This document shows positions 23,968 to 32,572 of a stretch of 64,000 nt of DNA, piece after piece; the stretch's first letter is position 1, and each line of letters starts with the position of its first letter. Source of the stretch: Sphingomonas taxi. GTDB taxonomy: Bacteria; Pseudomonadota; Alphaproteobacteria; Sphingomonadales; Sphingomonadaceae. The notes under the pieces were generated by a model. It saw only the letters and a list, made by a program, of their open reading frames with translations. It ran no database searches and was not told the origin of the DNA. The DNA lies in contig NZ_CP009571.1 of assembly GCF_000764535.1 (NCBI RefSeq), positions 2,723,001-2,787,000 of the forward strand. Direction: 5' to 3'. The position numbers and the translations under genes were made by a program.

Positions 23968-26040
23968 GTGAACAAGCTCCTCGCGTCCGGTCGCGGCGCG
24001 GCGCTGCCGCTCGCCATCCTGCTGCTCGTCGTCGTGATGGTCGTGCCGATCCCGGCCTTCCTGCTCGACATCTTCTTCGTCGCCAATATCGCGATCAGCC
24101 TCGCGGTGCTGATGGTGTCGCTCAACGCGCAGAAGCCGCTCGATTTCTCGTCCTTCCCGACGGTGCTGCTGTTCGCCACCCTGTTCCGCCTCGGCCTCAA
24201 CGTCGCCTCGACCCGTATCGTGCTGGTCCACGGCCACGAGGGCGAGAGCGCGGCGGGCCACGTCATCGAGGCGTTCGGCACCTTCCTGATCGGCGGCGAC
24301 TATGTCGTCGGCATCTTCGTCTTCGCGATCCTGATGATCATCAACCTGATCGTTGTCACCAAGGGCGCCAGCCGCGTGTCGGAAGTCTCGGCACGCTTCA
24401 CCCTGGACGCGCTGCCCGGCAAGCAGATGGCGATCGACGCCGATCTCAATGCCGGCCTCATCACCCCCGACGACGCCAAGAAGCGCCGCGTCGAGGTGGC
24501 GACCGAGGCCGATTTCTACGGCTCGATGGACGGTTCGTCGAAGTTCGTGAAGGGCGACGCGGTCGCCGCGATGCTGATCCTCGCCGCCAACGTGGTGGGC
24601 GGGCTGATCCTCGGCCCGGTCAGCCACGGCATGACCATCGCTGCCGCAGCGAAAAGCTATATCCTGCTCGCGATCGGCGACGCGCTCGTCGCGCAGCTGC
24701 CGTCGCTGATGCTCTCGATCGCCGCCGCCGCGATCGTCACCCGCGTGTCGTCGGACAAGGACCTCGCCGGCCAGATCGGCGGCCAGTTCGGGTCCCCCCG
24801 CACCTGGACCCCGGTCGCGGTGATCCTCGGCCTGCTCGGCCTGCTGCCCGGCATGCCGCATCTCGTCATCCTCACGGCTGCGGGGATCGCCGGCTTCGCG
24901 GCATGGAAGCTGCGCCAGATCGAGCGCCGCCCGCTCGTCGAGGCGACCCCCGCGGTCGCCGAGGAGCCCGCCGACCCGTCGAAGATCGGCTGGGACGAGG
25001 TCACCGACGGCATGCAGGTCAATTTCGACATCGGCTATGGCCTGGTGCCGCTGGTCGACCCGCGCCGCGGCGCACCGCTGATGGGCCGGATCACCGGCGT
25101 CCGCCGCCAGCTGTCGCGCGAACTCGGTTTCGTCGTGCCGCAATGCCGCGTCCGCGACGACATCAACCTCGCGCCCTATACCTATCGCATCCTGATCAAC
25201 GGCGTCGTGCTCGGCGAGGACCAGGTGTCGCCCGACGAGATGCTCGCGCTCGACACCGGCCAGGCCTATGGCTCGCTCAGCGGCAAGAAGGCGAAAGATC
25301 CGACCTTCGGCCTCGATGCGACGTGGATCCCGTCGGGCGACGCCGATGCGGCGACCGGCGCGGGCTTCCTCGTCGTCGATGCCGGCACCGTCATGGCGAC
25401 GCATCTCAACCATCTGCTCGGCGCCAACGCCACCGACCTGCTCGGCCCGGACGAGGTCCAGTCGCTGCTCGACGGGCTCAAGGAGCGCGCCGCGCAGCTG
25501 GTCGCCTCGCTCACCCCCAATCCGCTGCCGCTCACCACCCTCACCCAGGTCCTCAAGGGCCTGCTTGCGGAGAACATTCCGTTGAAGGAATTCCGTCGCA
25601 TCGCCCAGGCGATCGCGGTCGCCGCCACGCGCAGCGCCGACGCCGAGGAAATCGTCGAACTGATCCGGCCCGAACTCGGCCCGCTGATCATCCAGAAATT
25701 GTGCGGCGTGCGCGAGCCGCTGCGCGTGATGACGCTCGACGGCCAGCTCGAAGGGCTGCTCGGCCAGGCGGCACGCGCCGACCAGTCGCGCCGCCACGTC
25801 ATCGAGCCCGATCTCGGCCGCCGCATCGTCGATGCCTTGCAGGAGGCGGCGCAGCCGCTGATCGCCGAGGCCAAGCCGTTCGCGCTCGTCGTCCAGCCGG
25901 CGATCCGCCTCGCGATCCGCAAGCTGGTGAAGACGGTGCTGCCCGACACGCCGGTGCTCTCCTTCTTCGAGGTGCCGGAAGAAAAGGCGGTCGAGGTCGT
26001 CGCGGTGATCGGCCAGCAGCATCAGGCGCTGGCGGCATGA
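23968..26040 (+). CDS. flhA: Flagellar export gate protein FlhA
   Basis: Inner-membrane export-gate component of 690 residues. It has an N-terminal multi-helix domain with the FHIPEP-family run LLFATLFRLGLNVASTRIVL and the conserved RVSEVSARFTLDALPGKQMA and AIDADLNAGLI segments. A linker from about residue 320 leads to the large cytoplasmic domain that docks chaperones. The start is a GTG at 23968, one base after the preceding TGA. It overlaps the fliA start (ATGA). The gate partners FlhB and FliPQR are not in the window. Confidence 0.96.
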   Translation: MNKLLASGRGAALPLAILLLVVVMVVPIPAFLLDIFFVANIAISLAVLMVSLNAQKPLDFSSFPTVLLFATLFRLGLNVASTRIVLVHGHEGESAAGHVIEAFGTFLIGGDYVVGIFVFAILMIINLIVVTKGASRVSEVSARFTLDALPGKQMAIDADLNAGLITPDDAKKRRVEVATEADFYGSMDGSSKFVKGDAVAAMLILAANVVGGLILGPVSHGMTIAAAAKSYILLAIGDALVAQLPSLMLSIAAAAIVTRVSSDKDLAGQIGGQFGSPRTWTPVAVILGLLGLLPGMPHLVILTAAGIAGFAAWKLRQIERRPLVEATPAVAEEPADPSKIGWDEVTDGMQVNFDIGYGLVPLVDPRRGAPLMGRITGVRRQLSRELGFVVPQCRVRDDINLAPYTYRILINGVVLGEDQVSPDEMLALDTGQAYGSLSGKKAKDPTFGLDATWIPSGDADAATGAGFLVVDAGTVMATHLNHLLGANATDLLGPDEVQSLLDGLKERAAQLVASLTPNPLPLTTLTQVLKGLLAENIPLKEFRRIAQAIAVAATRSADAEEIVELIRPELGPLIIQKLCGVREPLRVMTLDGQLEGLLGQAARADQSRRHVIEPDLGRRIVDALQEAAQPLIAEAKPFALVVQPAIRLAIRKLVKTVLPDTPVLSFFEVPEEKAVEVVAVIGQQHQALAA

Positions 26041-26816
26041 GCATGGAGCCGATGAAACAGGTGTTCGCCCCCGCCACGCCCGCGCCCGCCACGCTGGTGC
26101 CGCAAGGACCGCTCACCTATTCGCGCGTCACCCGCCCGGGCGGCGATCAGGAGGCGATGATCCGGCAATATCTGCCGCTGGTCCGCCGCATCGCGTGGCA
26201 CGTCCACGGTTCGATGAGCTCGATCGTCGAGGTCGAGGATCTCGTCCAGATCGGCCTCGTCGCGCTGGTCGAGGCGATCGGCCAGGCCGCCGAACAGGGC
26301 GCGCAATTCCGCGCCTATCTGCAAACCCGGCTGCGCGGCGCGATGATCGACGAATTGCGGCGTCAGGCGACGACGACGCGCGGCGCGATGCGGCGGCGGC
26401 GGCAATATCATGCCGCGGTGGCAACGCTGACGGCAAGCACCGGCCGCGCCCCCGACGAGGCGGCGCTGGCGAAGGAACTGGGAGTGACGGTGGAGAAACT
26501 GCGCGCCGATTACGAGACCGCCGATGCGGTCCGGTTCGAATCGATGGACGAGGTCTATGCCGACGATCTGCCGTGGTTCGCCGACGACACGCCCGACGCC
26601 TTCGAGCAGCTCGCGGAAAGCGACCTGCGCGACACGCTGATCGCCGCGATCACCGCGCTGCCCGAGCGCGAGGCGCTGGTGGTGCAGCTCTTCTACGTCG
26701 AGGAACTCAACCTCGAGGAGATCGGCCAGGTGATCGGCGTCGGCGCGGCGCGCGTCTGCCAGATCAAGGCCGCCGCACATGCGAAGTTGAAGAAGGCCCT
26801 GGCACGGAAGGTATAA
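26037..26816 (+). CDS. fliA: RNA polymerase sigma-28 factor FliA
   Basis: Flagellar sigma factor of 259 residues. Region 2 is clear in MIRQYLPLVRRIAWHVHGSM and VEVEDLVQIGLVALVEAIGQ, with QFRAYLQTRLRGAMIDELR; region 4 in LNLEEIGQVIGVGAARVCQI. The start is the ATG at 26037 overlapping the flhA stop; a second ATG follows two codons later. It should read the flgM promoter at 22349, and FlgM is its inhibitor. Confidence 0.93.
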   Translation: MSMEPMKQVFAPATPAPATLVPQGPLTYSRVTRPGGDQEAMIRQYLPLVRRIAWHVHGSMSSIVEVEDLVQIGLVALVEAIGQAAEQGAQFRAYLQTRLRGAMIDELRRQATTTRGAMRRRRQYHAAVATLTASTGRAPDEAALAKELGVTVEKLRADYETADAVRFESMDEVYADDLPWFADDTPDAFEQLAESDLRDTLIAAITALPEREALVVQLFYVEELNLEEIGQVIGVGAARVCQIKAAAHAKLKKALARKV

Positions 26817-26951
26817 TTCCTCCCCGGCACGGGGAGGCGGACCGCCACGCGCAAGCGTGGCGGTGGAGGGGGGTCACCGCGGGCGCGTCGCGCGTGGAAG
26901 CCCCCCTCCGTCGCCGCTACGCGGCGCCACCTCCCCGTGCCGGGGAGGAAT
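26816..26951. repeat. Inverted repeat element with 22-bp arms between fliA and msrA
   Basis: ATTCCTCCCCGGCACGGGGA plus GG (26816-26837) is repeated as its exact reverse complement at 26930-26951. Inner segments can also pair, for example CCGCCACGC / GCGTGGCGG. The element fills the entire gap between two convergent genes, starting on the last base of the fliA stop and ending 2 bp before the msrA stop. It may serve as a two-way terminator. Confidence 0.9.
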
Positions 26952-26953
26952 GC

Positions 26954-27493
26954 TTACGCCGTCACCGCCTTGGACCGCGCCGCAAAACTCTTGCGCAGCT
27001 TCTGCAGCTTCGGCGGGATCACCGCCATGCAATAGGGGTTGGAACGGCCCGAGGTCTCCCAATAATCCTGATGATAGCCCTCGGCGGGATACCAGGTCGC
27101 CATCGGCTCGATCGTGGTGACGATCGGCTTGGCCGAGTCCGCCTGCGCCCGCTCGATCGCCGCCCGCATCTCGGCCTCCTGCGCCTCGTCGGCCGGGAAC
27201 ATCGCCGAACGATATTGCGTGCCGACGTCGTTGCCCTGGCGGTTGAGCTGCGTCGGATCGTGCGTCGCGAAGAAGATGTCGAGCAGGTCGCCGAGCTGCA
27301 ATTGCTCGGGATCGAAGCCGATGCGGATCGCCTCGGCATGGCCGGTGTCGCCGCCACAGACCTGCTTGTAGGTCGGATCGGGGACCGAACCGCCGATATA
27401 GCCGCTCTCGACGCTCTCGACCCCGATCACATCCTTGAACACCGCCTCGGTGCACCAGAAGCAGCCGCCGGCCAGCGTCACATAATCGGTCAT
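26954..27493 (-). CDS. msrA: Peptide-methionine (S)-S-oxide reductase MsrA
   Basis: Repair enzyme of 179 residues that reduces methionine-S-sulfoxide. The catalytic [10 protein letters not shown] motif lies at residues ~10-19, and [17 protein letters not shown] and [12 protein letters not shown] complete the family pattern. The cytosolic form has no signal peptide. The ATG at 27493 has AAGGAG upstream; a much longer open frame in the same phase is a shadow over galE. It is divergent from galE with a 63-bp gap. Confidence 0.95.
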   Translation of the reverse strand: MTDYVTLAGGCFWCTEAVFKDVIGVESVESGYIGGSVPDPTYKQVCGGDTGHAEAIRIGFDPEQLQLGDLLDIFFATHDPTQLNRQGNDVGTQYRSAMFPADEAQEAEMRAAIERAQADSAKPIVTTIEPMATWYPAEGYHQDYWETSGRSNPYCMAVIPPKLQKLRKSFAARSKAVTA

Positions 27494-27556
27494 AATAGTC
27501 TCCTTTGCGCCGATGTAGGAACGCGGTAGGGCGCGCGAAAGACGGGAGATCAGACG

Positions 27557-28555
27557 ATGGCGTTCCAGGGTAAGGTGATGGTGACCGGCGGCGCCGGCTA
27601 TATCGGCAGCCATGCGGTGCTCGCATTGCTCGACGCGGGCTATGACGTCGTCGTCGTCGACAATCTCGTCACCGGCTTCGACTGGGCGGTCGATCCGCGC
27701 GCCACGCTGGTGCAGGCCAATATCGAGGACGACGCCGCCGTCCGCGCGACGATCCGCGACCATCACGTCCGCGCCATCATGCATTTCGCCGGGTCGGTGG
27801 TCGTGCCCGAATCGGTCAGCGACCCGCTCAAATATTATCGCAACAACACCGCCGCGACGCGCGCGCTGCTGGAGAGCGCGGTGGTCGAGGGCGTGCCGCA
27901 CTTCATCTTCTCCTCGACCGCGGCGACCTACGGCACCCCGGTAAAGGTGCCGGTGCAGGAGAACGACCCGACCGTGCCGATCAACCCGTACGGCATGTCG
28001 AAGCTGATGACCGAGGCGATGCTGCGCGACGTCGCCGCGGCGCATCCGATCAATTATTGCGCCTTGCGCTATTTCAACGTCGCCGGCGCCGATCCGCAGG
28101 GCCGCTCCGGCCAGTCGACGGTCGGCGCGACGCATCTCATCAAGATCGCCGTGGAAGCGGCGACCGGCAAGCGCGAGGCGGTGTCGGTGTTCGGCACCGA
28201 CTTCGACACGCCCGACGGCACCGGCGTGCGCGACTATATCCATGTCAGCGACCTCGCCGCCGCGCACGTCTCGGCGCTCGAACTGCTGATCGCGGAGCCC
28301 GCCAAGAGCCACACGCTCAACGCCGGCTACAATCGCGGCTTCTCGGTCAACGAGGTGCTCGACGCGGTCGATCGCGTCACCAACCTGACGATCCAGCGCC
28401 GCTACGAGGGCCGTCGCGCCGGCGATCCCGCCGCGCTCGTCGCCGACAATGGCGCGATCCTCGCCGCTTTGCCGTGGCGGCCGCAGCGCGACGATCTCGA
28501 AACGATCGTCAAGGACGCGCTCGCTTGGGAGCGCAAGCTCGCCGAACGCGGCTGA
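27557..28555 (+). CDS. galE: UDP-glucose 4-epimerase GalE
   Basis: Short-chain dehydrogenase-type epimerase of 332 residues that interconverts UDP-glucose and UDP-galactose. NAD-binding GGAGYIGSH is at residues ~11-19, the catalytic serine/threonine patch is FSSTAATYG, and the Y-x3-K pair is in [11 protein letters not shown]. The [12 protein letters not shown] and [12 protein letters not shown] blocks are diagnostic. It stands alone, with an imperfect terminator-like hairpin downstream. It could feed envelope polysaccharide or take in galactose released by the GH27 enzyme at 55322. Confidence 0.93.
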   Translation: MAFQGKVMVTGGAGYIGSHAVLALLDAGYDVVVVDNLVTGFDWAVDPRATLVQANIEDDAAVRATIRDHHVRAIMHFAGSVVVPESVSDPLKYYRNNTAATRALLESAVVEGVPHFIFSSTAATYGTPVKVPVQENDPTVPINPYGMSKLMTEAMLRDVAAAHPINYCALRYFNVAGADPQGRSGQSTVGATHLIKIAVEAATGKREAVSVFGTDFDTPDGTGVRDYIHVSDLAAAHVSALELLIAEPAKSHTLNAGYNRGFSVNEVLDAVDRVTNLTIQRRYEGRRAGDPAALVADNGAILAALPWRPQRDDLETIVKDALAWERKLAERG

Positions 28556-28564
28556 TTGGTCGGT

Positions 28565-28605
28565 GGCCGGCATTTCATCTTGATATGACGGGGGAAATGC
28601 CGGCC
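28565..28605 (+). terminator. Terminator-like hairpin after galE
   Basis: GGCCGGCATTTC / GAAATGCCGGCC, a perfect 12-bp stem with a 17-nt loop, 9 bp after the galE stop. No T-run follows, so termination is plausible but unproven. The decamer TGTCCTACAC (28608-28617) follows directly. Confidence 0.5.
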
Positions 28606-28676
28606 GCTGTCCTACACGACCCCGACTTGCTATCGACGCAGCGCAAGTCGCGCTCTTTCTCATCGGTGCAGAAATG

Positions 28677-28730
28677 GAAACGATAGGGCTGGATCGTTTC
28701 CGTTAAGGTGTCCAACTTGTCCACGTTGCC
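28677..28730 (+). repeat. 54-bp hairpin-bearing repeat, copy 2
   Basis: GAAACGAT / ATCGTTTC stem with an 8-nt loop, then CGTTAAGGTGTCCAACTTGT and CCACGTTGCC. It equals the copy at 4818-4871 outside the loop except at one base. The TGTCCTACAC decamer lies 59 bp upstream, compared with 762 bp in the first locus, where a gene occupies the space. Confidence 0.9.
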
Positions 28731-28745
28731 CCAATCCGGCCACAA

Positions 28746-29417
28746 TCAGCGCTCGCCACCGATCGCCACCCGCGCCCGCGCGGTGGCGGTCCACCAGCCC
28801 AGCGCCCAGAGCGTGCCGAAGCTCCAGCCGGCGATGACGTCGCTCGGCCAATGGACGCCAAGATAGACGCGGCTGCACCCGATCGCGCCGACCAACAGCA
28901 CCGCGACGACGAGCAGATAGCGTCGCGCCGCCCGATCCGGGGTCACCTGACCGGCGAGCGAGGCGAGCGTCAGATAGACCACCGCGCTCGACGTCGCATG
29001 GCCGCTCGGGAAGCTGTAGCCGCTCGCGTCGACCAGATGCGGCACGAGGTCGGGCCGCGCGCGCAACACGACGCCCTTGACCGCATCAACCACCCAGCCA
29101 CCGGTCAGGCTGGCGAGCACCGTCGCCAGCGCGGTCAGCCAGAGCCGCTGGATCAGCAGGAAGCCGGCGACGATCACCACGATCACGGTCAGCACCACCC
29201 CGCCGCCGAGCGCGGTGATGTCGCTCGCCACCTTGGGCAGCCACGCCGGCCCGCCCCATGCCCGCGCGCCGACGATGATCGCGCGGTCGAAGGCGAAGGG
29301 ATAGCGGCTCGTCGCGAAGGCGCCGATCAGCAGGATCAACAGCCCGACCGCGATCAGCGCGATCCCGGCGAGCAGCGGCGGCAGGCGCCGCGCGCCGACG
29401 GAGGTTGGTTCGGTCAT
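28746..29417 (-). CDS. PAP2-family membrane phosphatase
   Basis: A 223-residue integral membrane protein of the type 2 phosphatidic acid phosphatase family. The three motifs are present: KGVVLRARP (motif 1), YSFPSGHATSS (motif 2) and SRVYLGVHWPSDVIAG (motif 3). Five to six hydrophobic segments surround them. Likely substrates are lipid phosphates such as phosphatidic acid or undecaprenyl pyrophosphate. It lies 37 bp after the amino-acid permease on the same strand and may share its transcript, with no evident functional link. Confidence 0.9.
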   Translation of the reverse strand: MTEPTSVGARRLPPLLAGIALIAVGLLILLIGAFATSRYPFAFDRAIIVGARAWGGPAWLPKVASDITALGGGVVLTVIVVIVAGFLLIQRLWLTALATVLASLTGGWVVDAVKGVVLRARPDLVPHLVDASGYSFPSGHATSSAVVYLTLASLAGQVTPDRAARRYLLVVAVLLVGAIGCSRVYLGVHWPSDVIAGWSFGTLWALGWWTATARARVAIGGER

Positions 29418-29454
29418 TGACCGGTCCGAACGCCCGACACCGCCGCCGGTGCCG

Positions 29455-30858
29455 TCAGCGTTGCGCGGCGAGCCCGTGGCGACGGCCGTAGGCGAGATAG
29501 ACGACCAGCCCGATCGCGTTCCAGCCGAGGAAGCGCAGCAGCGTCGCCTGCGGCAGGCTCCACAGCAGATAGAGGCAGCCGAGCACCGCGAGCGTGCCGA
29601 CGACGAACGGCGCCGGGCAGCGGAACAGCCGCTTCGCCTCCGGGGCGGTTCGGCGAAGTACCATCATGCACGCCGCCACCGCGATGAACGCGAGCAACGT
29701 CCCGGCATTGGCGAGTTCGGCGATTTCGTCGAGCCGGAAGACCCCCGCGACCAGCGCGATCGACACGCCGGTCAGCAATGTGATCCGTACCGGCGCGCCG
29801 GTGCGCGGGCTCAACGTCGCGAGGCTGCGCGGGAGGAGCCCGTCGCGCGCCATGGTGAAGAAGATGCGGCTCTGCCCGTACATCATGACGAGGATCACCG
29901 AGGGCAGCGCGATCACCGCGGCGAGCGCGATCAGATGGCCCGCGAACGGCCGGCCGAGCGAGCGGAGCACCAGCGCGAGCGGTTCGGCGGAATGCGCGAG
30001 CTGCGTGAACGGCAGCGCGCCGACCGCGGCGACCGCGACCGCCATATAGATCAGCGTGCATGCGAGCATCGACCCGACGATGCCGATGGTCAGGTCGCGA
30101 CCGGGGTTCTTCGCCTCCTCCGCCGAGGTGGCGACCGCATCGAAGCCGTAGAAGGCGAAGAAGACGATCGCCGCCGCCGCCATCACGCCACGCTTGGTGC
30201 CGCCGCTCTCCACCGAGCCGAAGCCATAGGGCATGAACGGATGGAGATTGTCGGCGTCGAACGCCGGCAGCGCGAAGCCGACGAAGATCGCCAGCGCGGT
30301 CAGCTTGACGATCACCAGCACGATGTTGAGCGTCGCGCTCTCGCGCGTGCCGAGCAGCAGCAGCCCCATCACGCCGAGCGCGACGAGCACCGCAGGCAGG
30401 TTGATCAGCCCGCCGCCATGCGGCCCGGCGAGCAGCAGCGCCGGCAGGTGCACCCCCGCCGATTCGATCCAGCCGACCAGATAGCCCGCCCAGCCGACCG
30501 CGACGGTCGAACAGGCGAGCGAATATTCGAGGATCAGGCTCCAGCCGACCACCCAGGCGACCGTCTCGCCGAGCGCGGCATAGCTGAACGTATAGGCGCT
30601 GCCCGCCGCCGGGATCATCGTCGCCAGCTCGGCATAAGCGAGCGCGGCGCAGGCGCAGACCGCGCCGGCGATCGCGAAGGCGAGGATCACCGCCGGTCCG
30701 GCGCGCTCGGCGCCCACCCCGGTCAGCGTGTAGATGCCGGTGCCGACGATCGCGCCCACCCCGAGCGCGATCAGATGCGGCCACGACAGCGTCTTGGCGA
30801 GCGCCTGTCCGGCATCGTGGCGCAAGACGGCGTCGAGCGATTTGCGCGGCCCCAACAT
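29455..30858 (-). CDS. APC-family amino acid permease
   Basis: Inner-membrane transporter of 467 residues with about twelve hydrophobic segments. The first, IALGVGAIVGTGIYTLTGVG, carries the G-A-I-V-G-T-G-I substrate-binding motif of the cationic-amino-acid-type APC subgroup, and FFAFYGFDAVATSAEEAKNP in the sixth-seventh region is also typical. The ATG at 30858 has GGGGGA upstream; longer frames are shadows over the GntR gene. It ends the run dapA-like - epimerase - gntR - permease, so 4-hydroxyproline or related imino acids are the likely cargo. This is inferred from context. Confidence 0.85.
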   Translation of the reverse strand: MLGPRKSLDAVLRHDAGQALAKTLSWPHLIALGVGAIVGTGIYTLTGVGAERAGPAVILAFAIAGAVCACAALAYAELATMIPAAGSAYTFSYAALGETVAWVVGWSLILEYSLACSTVAVGWAGYLVGWIESAGVHLPALLLAGPHGGGLINLPAVLVALGVMGLLLLGTRESATLNIVLVIVKLTALAIFVGFALPAFDADNLHPFMPYGFGSVESGGTKRGVMAAAAIVFFAFYGFDAVATSAEEAKNPGRDLTIGIVGSMLACTLIYMAVAVAAVGALPFTQLAHSAEPLALVLRSLGRPFAGHLIALAAVIALPSVILVMMYGQSRIFFTMARDGLLPRSLATLSPRTGAPVRITLLTGVSIALVAGVFRLDEIAELANAGTLLAFIAVAACMMVLRRTAPEAKRLFRCPAPFVVGTLAVLGCLYLLWSLPQATLLRFLGWNAIGLVVYLAYGRRHGLAAQR

Positions 30859-30889
30859 GATCGTGTCCCCCGTTGTGATGATGATGCCG

Positions 30890-31540
30890 TCAGCGGGCGG
30901 CGAACTGCTCCCGCAGGTCGGCGAGCGTCGCGCCGATATGGCCGGCGAGCAACGTCTCCAGCGCCGCGCCGTCGCGGGCGAGAAAGGCGTCGAGCAGCGC
31001 GCGATGCTCCTGATGCGCGCGCGTCTCGCGCCCGGCGGGGGCGAGATGCGCGACGACATAGCGTTCGGCGAGGATCGACAACCGCTCGATGAGCTGCGTG
31101 GTCAGCAGCCGCCCGCCCGGGCGGACCAGCGCGACGTGGAATTCGCGATTGCTGATCGCCACCGCGGCGAGGTTGCTGCCCGCGGCACGGTCGAGCCGCT
31201 CGAACGCCTGCACCGCCGCGTCGCGCGCCGGCGGATCGGCGCAGGCGGCGGCATGAGCGGCGGCGGCGGGCTCGATCGCGAGGCGCAGCGCATAGATCTC
31301 TTCCGCCTGATCGGTGGACAGCGCGCGCACCATATAGCCGCGATTGGCCTGGCTGGTCAGCAACCCTTCCTGTTGCAGCCGCCCCAACGCCTCGCGCAGC
31401 GGGATCTTGCTCACCCCCAGTTCGGCGGCGAGCGCATCCTGCCGCAGCGGCGTGTCGGTCGCCAGCTGGCCGGTGACGATCCGTTCGCGGACGATCTCGA
31501 ATACGCGTTCGGAGAGGGTGCGGATCACGATGCTCACCAC
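30890..31540 (-). CDS. GntR-family regulator with FCD domain (hydroxyproline block)
   Basis: Transcription factor of 216 residues. The N-terminal winged helix holds RQDALAAELGVSKIPLREAL and the RLQQEGLL wing. The C-terminal FCD domain has EIYALRLAIEP and the metal-ligand histidines in NREFHVAL and AHQEHRALL. Starts are two GTG codons at 31540 and 31537, with another GTG at 31528; none has a strong ribosome site. It lies 22 bp after the epimerase gene. GntR regulators of this type bind T-N-GT-AC-N-A sites, such as the GTATAC-centred one between the two divergent arms of this block (33504). Confidence 0.88.
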   Translation of the reverse strand: MVSIVIRTLSERVFEIVRERIVTGQLATDTPLRQDALAAELGVSKIPLREALGRLQQEGLLTSQANRGYMVRALSTDQAEEIYALRLAIEPAAAAHAAACADPPARDAAVQAFERLDRAAGSNLAAVAISNREFHVALVRPGGRLLTTQLIERLSILAERYVVAHLAPAGRETRAHQEHRALLDAFLARDGAALETLLAGHIGATLADLREQFAAR

Positions 31541-31562
31541 ATGGCGCCAAAATGCCGCGCGC

Positions 31563-32561
31563 TCACGTGACCTGGAATCCCTCCCAGAAGGTGTCGGCGC
31601 GGTCGATCCAGATCGTGTTGAAACCGGTGGCGATCGCCGCGCCCTCGATCGACGGCACGATCGCCGGCGTGTCGCCGAGCGTCGTCGCCGCCTCGACCCG
31701 GCCGACGAAGCGGCTGCCGATATAGCTTTCGTGCACGAACCGGTCGCCGACGGCGAGCACGCCCTTGGCAGCGAGATGCGCGAGCCGCGCCGAGGTACCG
31801 GTGCCGCACGGCGACCGGTCGATCGCCTTGTCGCCGTAGAAGACCGCGTTGCGACCGTCCGCCCCCTCGCCCTTCGGCTTGTCGGCCCAGAGCATGTGGC
31901 TGACGCCGCGGATCGTCGGATCGAGCGGATGGATCGGCTCGAACTTGGCGCGCACCGCCGCGCGGACGCTGCGGCTGAGCGCGATGATCCGGTCGGCGCC
32001 GAGATCGTCGAGCCCGGTATAGCCGCCCTGCGGCTCGACGATCGCATAATAATTGCCGCCATAAGCGACGTCGACCGACAGCGGCCCGATCCCCTCGACA
32101 TCGATCGCGATCCCCGTCGCCGCGACATAGGAGGGAACGTTGGTGATGCGCACCGCAGTCACCTTGTCGCCCGCCGTCTCATAGGCGATGTCGATCACCC
32201 CGGCGGGCACCTCGACGCGCAGCCGCCCCGGCGTCGCCGGCTGGATCAGCCCGTGCTCCAGCCCGAAGGTGACGATGCCGATCGTGCCGTGCCCGCACAT
32301 CGGCAGGCAGCCGCTGGTCTCGATGAACAGGATGCCGATATCCGCATCCGGCATGGTCGGCGGATAGAGGAAGCCGCCCGACATCATGTCGTGACCGCGC
32401 GGCTCGAAGCACAGGCCGGTGCGGATCCAGTCGAAGCGCGCCAGGAAGTCCTGACGCCGCTCCGACATGGACGCCCCCTTCAGCAGCGGCGCCCCGCCGG
32501 CGACGAGGCGGACCGGATTGCCGGCGGTATGACCGTCGATGCAGAAGAAGGTGTGGCGCAT
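31563..32561 (-). CDS. 4-hydroxyproline 2-epimerase
   Basis: Proline-racemase-family enzyme of 332 residues, converting trans-4-hydroxy-L-proline to cis-4-hydroxy-D-proline in the cytosol, the first step of hydroxyproline catabolism. Both catalytic cysteines are present: C89 in LPMCGHGT and C252 in DRSPCGTGT. This distinguishes it from trans-3-hydroxyproline dehydratases, which have threonine at the second site. The opening CIDGHTAGNPVRLV is the family start. It lies 11 bp after the DapA-like gene and before the GntR regulator, with a D-hydroxyproline dehydrogenase-like gene divergent, which supports the assignment. Confidence 0.92.
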   Translation of the reverse strand: MRHTFFCIDGHTAGNPVRLVAGGAPLLKGASMSERRQDFLARFDWIRTGLCFEPRGHDMMSGGFLYPPTMPDADIGILFIETSGCLPMCGHGTIGIVTFGLEHGLIQPATPGRLRVEVPAGVIDIAYETAGDKVTAVRITNVPSYVAATGIAIDVEGIGPLSVDVAYGGNYYAIVEPQGGYTGLDDLGADRIIALSRSVRAAVRAKFEPIHPLDPTIRGVSHMLWADKPKGEGADGRNAVFYGDKAIDRSPCGTGTSARLAHLAAKGVLAVGDRFVHESYIGSRFVGRVEAATTLGDTPAIVPSIEGAAIATGFNTIWIDRADTFWEGFQVT

Positions 32562-32572
32562 CGCGTCGCGGC

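Noticed and set aside
26954..28663. Apparent 569-residue MsrA fusion
   Set aside because: The N-terminal ~390 residues lie antisense to galE and are low-complexity shadow; MsrA begins at 27493 with its own ribosome site.
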